From assembly GCA_027576995.1 (NCBI GenBank), contig JANBQC010000128.1, forward strand, positions 1-55,455: a stretch of DNA of 55,455 bases, written 5' to 3'. Positions 1 through 9,572 of the stretch are shown one piece after another. Positions within the stretch are counted from its first letter, which is position 1. Each line of letters begins with the position of its first letter. Both the position numbers and the translations under genes were made by a program. The notes under the pieces were generated by a model. That model saw only the letters and a list, made by a program, of their open reading frames with translations, was not told where the DNA came from and searched no databases. The DNA comes from Dimargaris cristalligena. Its lineage: Eukaryota; Kickxellomycota; Dimargaritomycetes; Dimargaritales; Dimargaritaceae.

Positions 1-1
1 T

Positions 2-75
2 GATTTCTTGGTGTAGTTGGTTATCACGTCTGTCTAACACACAGACGGTCGCCGGTTCGAATCCGGCAGAAATCA
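2..75 (+). tRNA. tRNA-Val (anticodon AAC)
   Basis: The sequence folds as a complete cloverleaf without an intron. The acceptor stem GATTTCT pairs perfectly with AGAAATC and is followed by discriminator A. The D arm lies in GTGTAGTTGGTTATCAC. The anticodon loop CTAACAC, closed by TCTGT/ACAGA, gives anticodon AAC, which reads valine codons. The T arm GCCGG-TTCGAAT-CCGGC contains the Pol III B box. The 3' CCA is not encoded, as expected for a eukaryotic nuclear tRNA. A T-rich tract just downstream (TTTATTTTTC, about 76-86) fits Pol III termination. The gene sits one base inside the window edge. Confidence 0.95.
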
Positions 76-930
76 TTTATTTTTCAATTTTATTCACAGT
101 CAAATGAATCGTTTGGTCTCTCTTATATTAAGTGGAGTGCTGTGGATCACCTATTAGTGTGCTAAAAATATGGTAAAATTAACCACGCATATACTCTAGC
201 CCTAATCATCATTGTCGTAGAAGTCCAATTTATAGCGCGATTTTGCTGAATGTAAACCTAGTTCATGGGGAATATCTAAACCAATACCTCCGTTGCAACC
301 TATTATCCGCTGGTCGGGAATTACGGAAGTAGGTTCTGAATTTATTAAGATGGATACACCTGAATGGTAGCAATGAAATCGTAAATACCAGGACATTAGG
401 TGGTTATGGACAAAATATAGAATATGGATAAAATTCAAACCAGCTGTATAAGGGTTTACATAATACATGTATGGGTAAATATGTGAGAATAGCTTTTAAC
501 CAGTAATATTGGCCTCACCCAATGAATTTTTCGTTATACAGCCTGAATGAACTTCTCCCATATTTATAGTTTAGTCGAATTGATGCTGATGCTGTAGAAG
601 GGGTGGTGGGATGGAAGGCACTGAGCCGGTAAGGCAGCTAGATTACGGGAGGTGTTTGGAGGAGGGAGAGTGGTTAACGGTACCTTTTGTATGGAATCCT
701 GAGTGAACATCCGAGCTACACCCCATTCATAAGCCTGGTTACTCCTCCTGGGCCGATTATGCCTTGCATTGTTGATGGCCAGACAACCTGAGGCTGCCTG
801 AATTGATCAGCCGCCCGACGTCCACCTTGTGTTTCTTGATCTACCCCATTACTTCGGTTCCTGTTTCATTTTATTTAACTCTCCGTCGTCTATTCTGTTT
901 TGTCCCCGCTGCTAATCCAAAGAACCTGCC
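76..930. other. Intergenic, tRNA-Val to uS13m
   Basis: The first bases hold the probable tRNA terminator. The rest is AT-rich and carries no gene I can support. An 88-codon open frame on the minus strand (202-468) has no recognisable family and no upstream exon that I could join. The 5' leader of the uS13m gene lies just before 931. Confidence 0.5.
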
Positions 931-1359
931 ATGTTGCATTTACTGGGTGTCAATCTTCCCGATCAGAAGATCCTGAGCGTGGCCCTGACCTACTTCTATG
1001 GCATCGGCCCCAAGACCGCCGAGGGAATTTGCAACCGCCTCTGCATCCACCGCCAATGCAAACTGCAGGAACTATCCGAAACCCAAATCAACGAGCTGAG
1101 CGAAGTGCTCTCCAAAATGACTCTAGAGGCCGATCTGCGTCGCCAGATCAAGGATAATATTATCCGTCTACGCACGATGGGTACCTATCGGGGCCGCCGC
1201 CACCACCTCGGGTTACCCGTACATGGCCAGAATACCCGTAACAATGCCAAAACAGCTCGGAAACTTAACCCTGGCATTCTGCGTCGTCATTACCACGTTT
1301 TCCCTGACCGTCCGTTTTCGTCTTTAGCTAGTCTATTTGGCGGTTCCCGGTCAATCTAG
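931..1359 (+). CDS. SWS2: Mitochondrial small-subunit ribosomal protein uS13m
   Basis: This is a 142-residue protein of the bacterial S13/uS13 family. The N-terminal helix-two-turn-helix region (GIGPKTAEGICNRL, about residues 24-37) binds 16S-like rRNA at the head of the small subunit. The C-terminal basic tail contains the family signature GTYRGRRHHLGLPVHGQ-TR-NA-TARK (about residues 89-110). Its length and bacterial-type signature fit the mitochondrial form (yeast Sws2 has a similar size) and not the longer cytosolic uS13. It is a single exon. The ATG at 931 starts directly on the family's first conserved residues, with no cleavable presequence visible. It is convergent with the farnesyl diphosphate synthase gene. 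The identity is firm; the organelle assignment is inferred from length and similarity. Confidence 0.9.
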   Translation: MLHLLGVNLPDQKILSVALTYFYGIGPKTAEGICNRLCIHRQCKLQELSETQINELSEVLSKMTLEADLRRQIKDNIIRLRTMGTYRGRRHHLGLPVHGQNTRNNAKTARKLNPGILRRHYHVFPDRPFSSLASLFGGSRSI

Positions 1360-2058
1360 GTCCTCAAAATGTTTTCACCGTAGTTTGGAACACTCATTCT
1401 TAGTAGTGCCGATTGTATGTTTCTAATGACAACCAGCGTATGTTCGTTTGTCCAAACATATATATACTGTATCCCCCTTTCATTATCCAATTCACTGTCC
1501 TGCTTTTTCTTCTTTTTAATAGATTCGATTTTCCCCAATACCATAGTTTGATTTAAATCTGAAATCTTCAATTACAGTGCAGACCTTTTATAACTAATCG
1601 AAATTACATGATAAGCGCATCGTAAGGCCGCGGGTAAGCAGCCATTTTAAATCACCCGTCACAGAGCTAGTATGTATATATTTATATATATGTGTGTGTA
1701 AGGTAAATTCGATCCAACCCTATAAAGAAACAATGGGTTGCGGGTTAAGTTTTTCTGGTTAAATGCAGATACTTCACCTATCCTGTTTGAGATACTTTAG
1801 TTAATATACTATACGTATTGACCAAATTCTACGCAAATGAGAGCGAGATAATTTTATGCATTGGTAGTTTAGAATAGCTGGTGGTGTAAATATAGAAATG
1901 GTAAATACGACGAGGAAACAAGCAAATAGAGACCATCCGATTAGATTTTATCGGGGTTTGTCTTTCAATGAGGAGAACGGAGTCTGGGATAGTTTGGGGG
2001 TTTTTAAAGGATTAAAGGTCTTGCGCATTTGTAAAGCCTTTCAATAATCCCGGAGCGC
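1360..2058. other. Convergent intergenic region, uS13m / ERG20
   Basis: This AT-rich spacer holds the 3' ends of two converging genes. No gene was recognised. A 71-codon minus-strand frame (1356-1571) is lysine-rich low complexity and is probably chance. TA-rich tracts such as TATATATTTATATATATG (about 1674-1691) may serve 3' end formation. Confidence 0.5.
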
Positions 2059-3111
2059 TTACTTAGTGCGCTTGTAGATTTTGTTCATAAAGTCCAGGAA
2101 TACCTGGTGAGGCACTAAGGAGCTGTCGGCTTCGCTGATCAGTTTGGAAATAGTGTTGAAGCTCTCGGCCTCGTAGTCGTGGAACCGTTTCTGGATTCCC
2201 AGTTCTTCGTAGATGGCCTTGACGATGGCGACATCCTCTGATGTGCGTTTACCGTAGTGCTGGTGAAGTTTCTCGAGCTGGGCGGGGCTAGCGACGAGCA
2301 GAGCCTGGTTGATGAGCCAAGAGCACTTGTTATCTTGGATATCGGTACCAATCTTGCCGATGAGTTCGGGGGCACCGTAGCAGTCAAGGTAGTCGTCCTG
2401 GATCTGGAAATATTCACCCAGCGGGAGTAAAATGGCTTCGGCCTGCTTGAAGGCACGCTCCTCACTAACCCCCGCTAGGAGCAGGGCCATGGCGACGGGC
2501 AGGTAGAACGAGTAGTAGGAGGTCTTGTACTTCACGATATAGCGGTATTTGGTCATGGAGAAACGGGTCAGGTCGACCTGGTCCTCGGGGGCGGTGATGA
2601 GGTCGAGGTTCTGGCCCATTTCGGTCTTGAAGGTAATGTCCTGCAGGAGCTCGACCAGGTCAATGTAGAAGGAGTCCTGGCGGAAGTACTTCTTGACGAT
2701 ACGGTAGATCATCATTTCGACAATGAAGGCGTCGTTGATGGCGATCATACCAACCTCGGGTTGGCGGTACCAGCAGGGCTGGCCCCGACGGGTGATGGAG
2801 GAATCCATGATGTCGTCGGAGATGAGGAAGAAGGCCTGCAGAAGTTCAACGCACCAGCCCAGAATGGTGGCCCGTTCCCACTCGGCCTCGGTCAACTGGT
2901 ACGCGGCGTTACCGGTGGCGTTGCAGCGCAAAACGGCAAGGGCGTCGACGACGGACAAGCCGCGGTTCATTTTACCCCCTTGGACATTGTAATCCAGAGC
3001 GCGGCGCACCCAGGCCTTGGACTCGGGCAGAGCCTCGAGTTGGTCGAGGTCCTGAAGTAGGTCGTCAACCAGGCGGGGGAAAAAGTCCACGAACTGTTGC
3101 TTGCTGGTCAT
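2059..3111 (-). CDS. ERG20: Farnesyl pyrophosphate synthase
   Basis: The protein condenses isopentenyl diphosphate with dimethylallyl and then geranyl diphosphate to give farnesyl diphosphate, the branch point to sterols, dolichol, ubiquinone and prenylated proteins. From the ATG at 3111 it is 350 residues, the usual eukaryotic length. The first aspartate-rich motif is DDIMD (99-103). It is preceded by two phenylalanines (94-95) at the positions that limit chain length to C15. The second motif is DDYLD (239-243). RRGQPCWYR and KTSYYSFYLPVA are further family blocks. There is one exon. The frame stays open for 22 codons upstream to an ATG at 3177, and this extension lacks acidic residues (see findings). 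I prefer the ATG at 3111 because homologues start there. Confidence 0.96.
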   Translation of the reverse strand: MTSKQQFVDFFPRLVDDLLQDLDQLEALPESKAWVRRALDYNVQGGKMNRGLSVVDALAVLRCNATGNAAYQLTEAEWERATILGWCVELLQAFFLISDDIMDSSITRRGQPCWYRQPEVGMIAINDAFIVEMMIYRIVKKYFRQDSFYIDLVELLQDITFKTEMGQNLDLITAPEDQVDLTRFSMTKYRYIVKYKTSYYSFYLPVAMALLLAGVSEERAFKQAEAILLPLGEYFQIQDDYLDCYGAPELIGKIGTDIQDNKCSWLINQALLVASPAQLEKLHQHYGKRTSEDVAIVKAIYEELGIQKRFHDYEAESFNTISKLISEADSSLVPHQVFLDFMNKIYKRTK

Positions 3112-4392
3112 GGTGAGTGTGAATGGAGGGAGGGAGGGAGGGAAGAGCGTGGAATTGGTAGCAGTCGAAACAAACAAAACAGTCTCGGTGGGTATGAACG
3201 GGTGATAAGAAGAATTGATAGGAATAAAATCCGATAATTTGGGCGGTGGTGTACTTTATTTCGGTCTACTGAACGGGACTGACTGGGAGTTCAGCTCGCC
3301 ACGGGTCAGATTTATATCAAAATAATCGCTGAGGCACTTTAGCACATGCCGCTCAGGGGCAGCGCGCGGGGTACAGGGAATGAGGGGAACTAAATCAAAT
3401 CCCTATGAATTCTCTCTTTCTGTCCTTCATTAGGCGAATGAGGCCATTTATTATTCTGGGGCACTTAGTTACTAGCGAGTGGTGCCAGTCACCCGCCATG
3501 CAGATAAGCCGAGTGGTTGGTTGGACCAGTGTAGTGTATCCACAGCCACAGCCAGCGTACTGAAATGGCATGACGGCCAACCACCAGTCAACCAAGCCCG
3601 CTGATTGGTTGCTATTCAATAAGCCCCAGGTCAGCCCATACCTCCCAAAATACAACAACATCCCCCCACACACATCCTCAATTACTTTGGCTGGTAACAG
3701 GGGGGGGGGTCTGCGCGCCTCTGTCAACTGCCAATCAATCATGGCATTGTCCGTTCCCTTTATTCGCACTAGGGCCAGCACCCTTAGTTCCTACTGACCT
3801 GTCGTTAATGGCGGGGGGAGGAGATTAAAACCAACTCTCCGGCATTTAAGATGTGAAATTCCCGAGATTTAAACTCCTGTAATTTCACATCGACTTCGAG
3901 GCAAACGGCCCAGGCAATCGGCCACTGTAGCTCTGTTGTAACAGGGCTTCTCAGGGACCCCTGGTATGCGTTTGGAGCTTAGCAATCCGAGTGGATTACC
4001 CTCAGTTCCAAGGGGCCTAATAACAATCAGATGCCCCCTTTTGCCCCTTCATGTCAACCCAGCAATATACACAACATTATAGAGCTATCCTTGAAATGCC
4101 AAAAATATATATATCGATCGATATTTTAAACCACTCTACTTACCCTGAATATCACATGACGTCTTGGCGGATCGGAAAATTCCCCTTGATCCCCCCACTA
4201 GTACAGTTCGCTTAGCTATCAATCGAATTTCAAATCATTTACTACTTGACACTAAATGAAGACATGGATAGATAAACACACCCGGTTTAGGGCATTCTGG
4301 TCCAAGGTGGAGGGGGATTATGTAGGTAGAAAATAGGGCTAACTAGAGGCATAGGCCTAACATGGTTCGACAGTGGAAAACAGGCGAGTGTC
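3112..4392. other. Intergenic region, ERG20 upstream / LCB1 downstream
   Basis: This is the ERG20 5' leader and promoter plus the LCB1 3' flank. A GA-rich GGAGGGAGGGAGGGAGGGAA tract at about 3124-3143 lies in the ERG20 leader. Overlapping frames at 3395-3797 on both strands look like chance. An AT-rich patch with ATCGATCGAT lies near 4112-4122. No gene was recognised. Confidence 0.5.
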
Positions 4393-5979
4393 TTAAAAAG
4401 ATCCAATCACCTTGGTCACAGCATTACGAATGCCCTGGACAGCCGCTTCGGTTTCCTTCTTGGAATGGGCCGCGGAAACACAGACCCGAATACTGGGGTC
4501 TGGCACTGACCGTTCTTGGTCCAGGATGTATTTGGCCCGGGTGAGCAGGATGCCCTTGCTCAGAGCCTCGTCCACCACCTGTTGCAGGACTTTCTCGAAC
4601 TCCACACGGGTAGCAATCGGCAGTGGGGTACGGGTGCCCTGAGGCACCTCGGCATCGTCGGAGAGCGGTAGATGGGTACGCGCCCAATTCCGGTCCAGGC
4701 GGAGGTGAATAATCGGGGATGTTCCGTTGGCCCCCTGAAGGGTCACGGCCGGCTGAGAACGAGTCAAAGCCCGGAGCCCCTTGGCCATCACTTCGGAGTT
4801 GGCCCGCAGGCTCGACATAATGGGCCCTCCGCGGCTATCATTCAAAATCTCCAGGCCATCCAGAGCATACACGGCCAGGATAGCGGGTAGGGAGGCCGAG
4901 AAAACGTAGCCCGAGCCGGACAGGCGCTGGTGTTCAATAAGTTCACTGCGTCCGGCGCAAAAACCACCGGAGGAACCCAGGGCGTTACACATGGATCCGA
5001 TCAGAATATCGATCTTATCGGTCGAAATGCCGTAGTGGGCCGCCAGGCCCTGACCGCGGGGTCCTAAAACACCAAACGAATAGCTTTCGTCAAGGATCAG
5101 GCGGTACTTGTACTGCTCCTTGAGGCGGACCAGGTCGGGTAAGGGAGCCACGTCGCCAGAGTTGATGTAAAGTCCCTCCGTCACGATAAACCGGCGCGTA
5201 ATAGTACGTTTGGTTTCCTGGTCCTCTTGCCGGATCTCACGCAGAATACGCTCCAGATCTTCCATATCGTTGTGCTTGAAGTAGCGAACCTGGCTTCGGG
5301 TAATCTGGATACCCTTCTGGACCGCAAAGCTGATGCCTTCGTCACAGATGAGCAAATCACCGCGCTTGGAAAAACATGGGATAACACTGAGGGTAGTGGT
5401 CAACCCCTGCGAATAGATAATGGCCTCATCAGCCCCCACGAAGTCGGCAAGTTTACGTTCCAGGTCCATGTGCACATCCAACGTACCGTAAAAACCGGGC
5501 GGGCCGCATGAGCCAACACCGTATTTGCGCAAGGTATGCACCGCCCGTTCCTTTAAATCTTCATTACCCACGAGTCCCAGGAAATTATAGCTGGCCAGGT
5601 TGAGGACGGGGCTCTGAGAGCCCGCCAAGACTGGTTTGGAACTTTGGCCCGAGCTGAGCACAGGGGCGCGGGCAAGCTCCTCTTGCTCCCAGGCGGTCAG
5701 TTCTGGAACTAGAGTTTCGGGAACCCAGTCATCAATGAGTTCGTCGACCTCCTGTTTGTTAAGAGGAATCTCGTGATGGTCGATACGGTAACGCTTCTCG
5801 AGTAAGTACCACACCACGAATAGAAGCAGGAACACTTCTAGGGCGATGCGGAAAGGGTCATTCTGGTAAGAGTTCTTGATGTAGCGAATCACAATCTTGG
5901 AACCCGGGAGGAGCGAGGCAGTATCGATTATCTGGGCCCAGGCCCAAGCCAGGGTGGAGGGGGCCGGGGGATTGGACAT
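4393..5979 (-). CDS. LCB1: Serine palmitoyltransferase subunit 1
   Basis: This is one subunit of the ER enzyme that joins serine and palmitoyl-CoA, the first step of sphingolipid synthesis. The protein is 528 residues from the ATG at 5979. One membrane segment is at about 45-62 (IALEVFLLLFVVWYLL). It is followed by the fold-type I aminotransferase-like domain with LNLASYNFLGL and the block GVGSCGPPGFYGTLDVH. That block contains Cys158, which corresponds to the cysteine mutated in human SPTLC1 neuropathy. The segment ILIGSMCNALGSSGGFC lacks the PLP-binding lysine that LCB2 has there. This marks it as the non-catalytic LCB1 partner and not LCB2 or aminolevulinate synthase. It is a single exon. 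An in-frame upstream ATG at 6033 would add 18 residues; homologues favour 5979. Confidence 0.95.
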   Translation of the reverse strand: MSNPPAPSTLAWAWAQIIDTASLLPGSKIVIRYIKNSYQNDPFRIALEVFLLLFVVWYLLEKRYRIDHHEIPLNKQEVDELIDDWVPETLVPELTAWEQEELARAPVLSSGQSSKPVLAGSQSPVLNLASYNFLGLVGNEDLKERAVHTLRKYGVGSCGPPGFYGTLDVHMDLERKLADFVGADEAIIYSQGLTTTLSVIPCFSKRGDLLICDEGISFAVQKGIQITRSQVRYFKHNDMEDLERILREIRQEDQETKRTITRRFIVTEGLYINSGDVAPLPDLVRLKEQYKYRLILDESYSFGVLGPRGQGLAAHYGISTDKIDILIGSMCNALGSSGGFCAGRSELIEHQRLSGSGYVFSASLPAILAVYALDGLEILNDSRGGPIMSSLRANSEVMAKGLRALTRSQPAVTLQGANGTSPIIHLRLDRNWARTHLPLSDDAEVPQGTRTPLPIATRVEFEKVLQQVVDEALSKGILLTRAKYILDQERSVPDPSIRVCVSAAHSKKETEAAVQGIRNAVTKVIGSF

Positions 5980-6883
5980 GGTGGAGGGGTAGTATATATA
6001 TGGGCTAAGTGTTAACAATATGAAATGCCCCACGGGTAATAGATGTCAATAACAATAATAATAGTAATGAGTAATGCAAAGGAGCCCGATGTATGAAAGG
6101 CAGACGGGCGTCAGTCGCTAAAGATGGACAGGGGGGGAAAGGCGGACGGGGGATGATGATGGAGTTAGGGAGAAGCCTTGCTTGGGGAATGCTGGGCTGC
6201 TGGTGGGTAGATTCAGAAAGCTAGTCCAGTCAAATTAAGTGGCTAGCTTCTAGCTGACGTATACTCTACCAGTACATGGCGATAATCGTACCAACTGAGT
6301 GATGATCATTCGAGAAGCACATTAATGAATGACTGGTGGAAACAATTGACCGGAATGACCTTTTATAGTTTGAAAAAAATTGACTGGCGCAAATAAAAGT
6401 GAACAAGTGCCTAGAAATTAATTGCAGTATGGCATTTTGAACTCCGCTTGATTGCTAGGGATGGCGTTGAAACTTCCCATACCGTGTGTGTTTGCTGATC
6501 CACCACGGGTGGGCGTAGTTATCAGACATGTATAAGATTTAATGTTGGAATAAACACACTAATCGATAAAAATCGATGGTGAAGAAACACGGCCAAGTGA
6601 ATACGGTGGTGGCTTCGGCATGCGAGGTAAAAGAAATGGAAGATGGTGGGAATGTCCAACCTGACATCCGCAATGGCGATAGTAATACTAATGATGGCGG
6701 AGAATGGGCATCGAGGCGCAGGATAGTTTATAGGTATAGATGCCGGGTGGATAGCATAAAATGAAGCGATATTAATTTAAAGGGCAAATCCAGGGAGGCT
6801 CAAACAAGTGAAGGGAAGTTTCTGAATAGGAATAACTTCTTCCAATTCGGTTGGGAGAGATGTTGTAACGAACTCATCGATGC
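5980..6883. other. Intergenic region, LCB1 upstream / phosphotransferase downstream
   Basis: The LCB1 leader includes a TATATATA stretch at about 5993-6000 (plus-strand numbering), just upstream of its ATG. A small frame at 6576-6764 has no recognisable content. The rest shows no gene. Confidence 0.45.
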
Positions 6884-8068
6884 TTAGGCCACCTTCTTGT
6901 GTTTGATCGTTAGGCACCAAATGTCTAAATACTGACAGATCTGGTTGATAACCGTCATGGCAAAGTGGAGGTAGACCACTACGGCGTAGGCCACACAGAA
7001 GTAGACGTAGTAGTGTTCCTGAGCCAGGGGGAACAAATGAGGCAAACCCCGTTGGGCCAGATTGGCGTTGACAGCACCGACCAGGATGGGAATGAACATC
7101 ATATTGAAGATGGGAAAGGAGGCTTTGGTAACATGGGCCACAATCATCCGACCCACGGTGTAACCGAAACCAAAGGTCACAAACGCAAAGAATGCTACCA
7201 AGTGCTGGGTCAGGAGGCCGGTCGACGCGTCGAGCCAAAGGTACGCCATGGTCGATGCAAATACAAAGGGTAGGAACGATACCAGGGCCGGGAGTATGGG
7301 CAGGCGGGCTTGGCGGCGAGCCTCAAACACATTGTGGATGCTGTTGAAGATATTGGGCAGCATCGTAACGAGACCCACTACTACGAAGAAGTGGTTCAGG
7401 GCCCCACTCGGCAGGTGGTCGACCAGGGCCGAGGGCAAAGGAATCATGGTTTTATAATCAATTTGCCACATGCCAGGGCCAAAGTAGCCGGTGAGGGCAT
7501 AGAGCACGCACGAGATGACGATGCCTTCAACGGGGCCGCTGAAGTAGCCCAGATAAAGGGTGCCCGTGTGGTACTCCTCCATGGTCGAGAGGTAGAAGTT
7601 GCACAGACCGACCCACACAATACCCACGGTCCACCAGGTCTGGCCCAGCCCGAAAATGGAGGAAGCGATGAGGAGGCTGATGGTGGTGTTCAGGGAGTCG
7701 CAGCCGTGGTCGAACAGTTCACCCAGGGGACCCGACTGGCCGGTTCGCCGGGCCTGCTTACCGTCGATAGCGTCCAGGGACGCATAGATCCAGAGGCCCA
7801 GGCTGTAGCTGTAATAGACCCAGTGGGGCGACGGCTTATCCAGAGTAGGGTCAAAGTACAGTAACGTGGCGAAATTGAGCAGCACGAAGCCGAAGCCGAT
7901 AAAGGTGATGAGGTTGGGAGCCATCCACATAGGAAACAGCTTGACCAGGTTGTTCCAGTAATGGCACAGCACATAGCGGCTCAGTAATGACTTGTCGATG
8001 CCGCTGTATTTGTACTTGTGGAGGTTGGCCAGATCCTCCTCGGGAATGTAGACGGAGCTGAGCCCCAT
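6884..8068 (-). CDS. Choline/ethanolamine phosphotransferase (CDP-alcohol family)
   Basis: This is an integral membrane enzyme that transfers phosphocholine or phosphoethanolamine from CDP-choline/CDP-ethanolamine to diacylglycerol (Kennedy pathway, ER/Golgi). It has 394 residues from the ATG at 8068. The CDP-alcohol phosphotransferase motif DG(x)2AR(x)8G(x)3D(x)3D is complete: D102, G103, A106, R107, G116, D120, D124. Multiple hydrophobic helices follow, and the protein ends in a basic LTIKHKKVA tail. The N-terminal block with KYKYSGIDKSLLSRY is typical of eukaryotic CPT1/EPT1/CEPT1. Sequence alone does not decide choline versus ethanolamine preference. It is a single exon. The frame is open to an ATG at 8137, which would add 23 hydrophobic residues; I choose 8068 because family members start there. 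Confidence 0.93.
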   Translation of the reverse strand: MGLSSVYIPEEDLANLHKYKYSGIDKSLLSRYVLCHYWNNLVKLFPMWMAPNLITFIGFGFVLLNFATLLYFDPTLDKPSPHWVYYSYSLGLWIYASLDAIDGKQARRTGQSGPLGELFDHGCDSLNTTISLLIASSIFGLGQTWWTVGIVWVGLCNFYLSTMEEYHTGTLYLGYFSGPVEGIVISCVLYALTGYFGPGMWQIDYKTMIPLPSALVDHLPSGALNHFFVVVGLVTMLPNIFNSIHNVFEARRQARLPILPALVSFLPFVFASTMAYLWLDASTGLLTQHLVAFFAFVTFGFGYTVGRMIVAHVTKASFPIFNMMFIPILVGAVNANLAQRGLPHLFPLAQEHYYVYFCVAYAVVVYLHFAMTVINQICQYLDIWCLTIKHKKVA

Positions 8069-9572
8069 GTTGGAAAGTAAGAAGTAAGAAAGGTGCAGGA
8101 ATAGTCCGGAGAGATAAAGGTAAGAGGGCAATGGCAACGGTCAAGGTAAAGGTAAAGGGTGGTCGGGCGCTGTAGGTAAGGGTATAGAGAGAGACGGGTG
8201 TAGAATGAAGGGGCTTTAGTATACCAAGCGGGTAAGGCTAATTAGCGACAGTGATAAGGTAGAACGAGTCAAGCAAAAGCAGGCGTTGAAATCATCCCAG
8301 GTAGTGCAGGGGGACATATACTTGGCGCTGAGGCATATACGGACCGCGAAAACCAGGCTAACGTCATAGTCAGATGATTGTACAAATGTAGTAGGCACAG
8401 CACTGCCATGCCAATTCCTGCTATCATTAAAAATCCTTATACTCTGGGTATTTTTATCGAGGAAGGGGCCACAGGGTCTTTATTCGGTCGTTACAGCAGA
8501 ATAGTGAACCCTGCTTCTGCCACAGTCGCGTCACCATCCTCCCAAGGCAAATGGGAGAAATGGTTGTACTAACACTGTTATTTTCCAAAACATTGGGCCC
8601 TTTTCAAGTAAAGATAGTCGGGTATTTTAGCGGATGGCGTATGTTTGAGATTAAGGTAGATGGCCGAGCTGCTGCAGTGCTGGCCAATGGGTTAGGTGAC
8701 AACCCTTTCTAGACGAGCCCGTGGGGGACAGTCCGCCTTGTTCGAGTTTAGCGACTTGCAATTGCCATTGTTGAGGTCCAAATATTGATATGACACCTAC
8801 GCCTAATTTCCCAGGCCAAATCATTTCCAACCCCAACCCAAATCCCCATCAGGACTGCCCCCCCTGTTACAATTAACTGGCCTAACCTAGGCTTATTTCC
8901 TCACCTTGATAGCCACTGCGGAATACTATTCAAAAACCCAAGCCATCCGGGGCTCGACGCACCTCTTAAGATGAACCCAAGCCTTCACCCATATAGTCGT
9001 ATTTCCAACCCTCCAACCCATAAGTGTTCTTTAGTAAGGGATGAAGGGAGGGGGGGCAGTAGTAACCTCAGAGTAGTCTAATGGGCAGTATTACAATTTT
9101 AGGGGTAATGGAGGCGGGCATATGCAAGTGCAGTTTATGTCAAAAATCAACCGGCCCGGAAATCACCCGGGCCCGATAACATCACTGCGATCGATCAAAC
9201 TAGGGACTATCAGTCCTATATGATAGTCGGAAATACAGTTGTATTATTGAAGGCAAACGCCCACAGCTGGGGGTCACTCACAGTATGGGCTATAGATGTA
9301 AATAGGGAGGTGGGAGTATATATCAAAAGTAATTTACGAAAAGTTGGTGGACTGAGCCCGGGGCAGTTGGCCCATTCACTGCCAGTAAGGGGTATTAATG
9401 GCCAAGAGGCAAACCATGCTGAATGGGCGATACACAGTGAACCAGTGCAACCTGAATCCATGAACCCATGTTTTAAAAAATATTGGAGAATTATCGCATA
9501 ATCCCTAGATTAAATATCGACCCAACGATGTTGAGTGGAGTTAAGTGGTCCTTAAAAGATATATTTGGACTT
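8069..9572. other. Intergenic region, phosphotransferase upstream / ABC transporter downstream
   Basis: About 1.5 kb without a supported gene. Frames at 8378-8572, 8651-8836 and 9216-9501 (both strands) show no family signature. CA/CT-rich and poly-C/G patches occur. It holds the phosphotransferase promoter and the transporter 3' flank. Confidence 0.45.

Noticed and set aside
202..468. 88-codon minus frame with a faint resemblance to the C-terminal part of alkyltransferase-like proteins
   Set aside because: The match is only a few residues, the active-site region is absent and no upstream exon could be joined.
7310..7864. 184-codon plus frame
   Set aside because: It is the antisense shadow of the choline/ethanolamine phosphotransferase.
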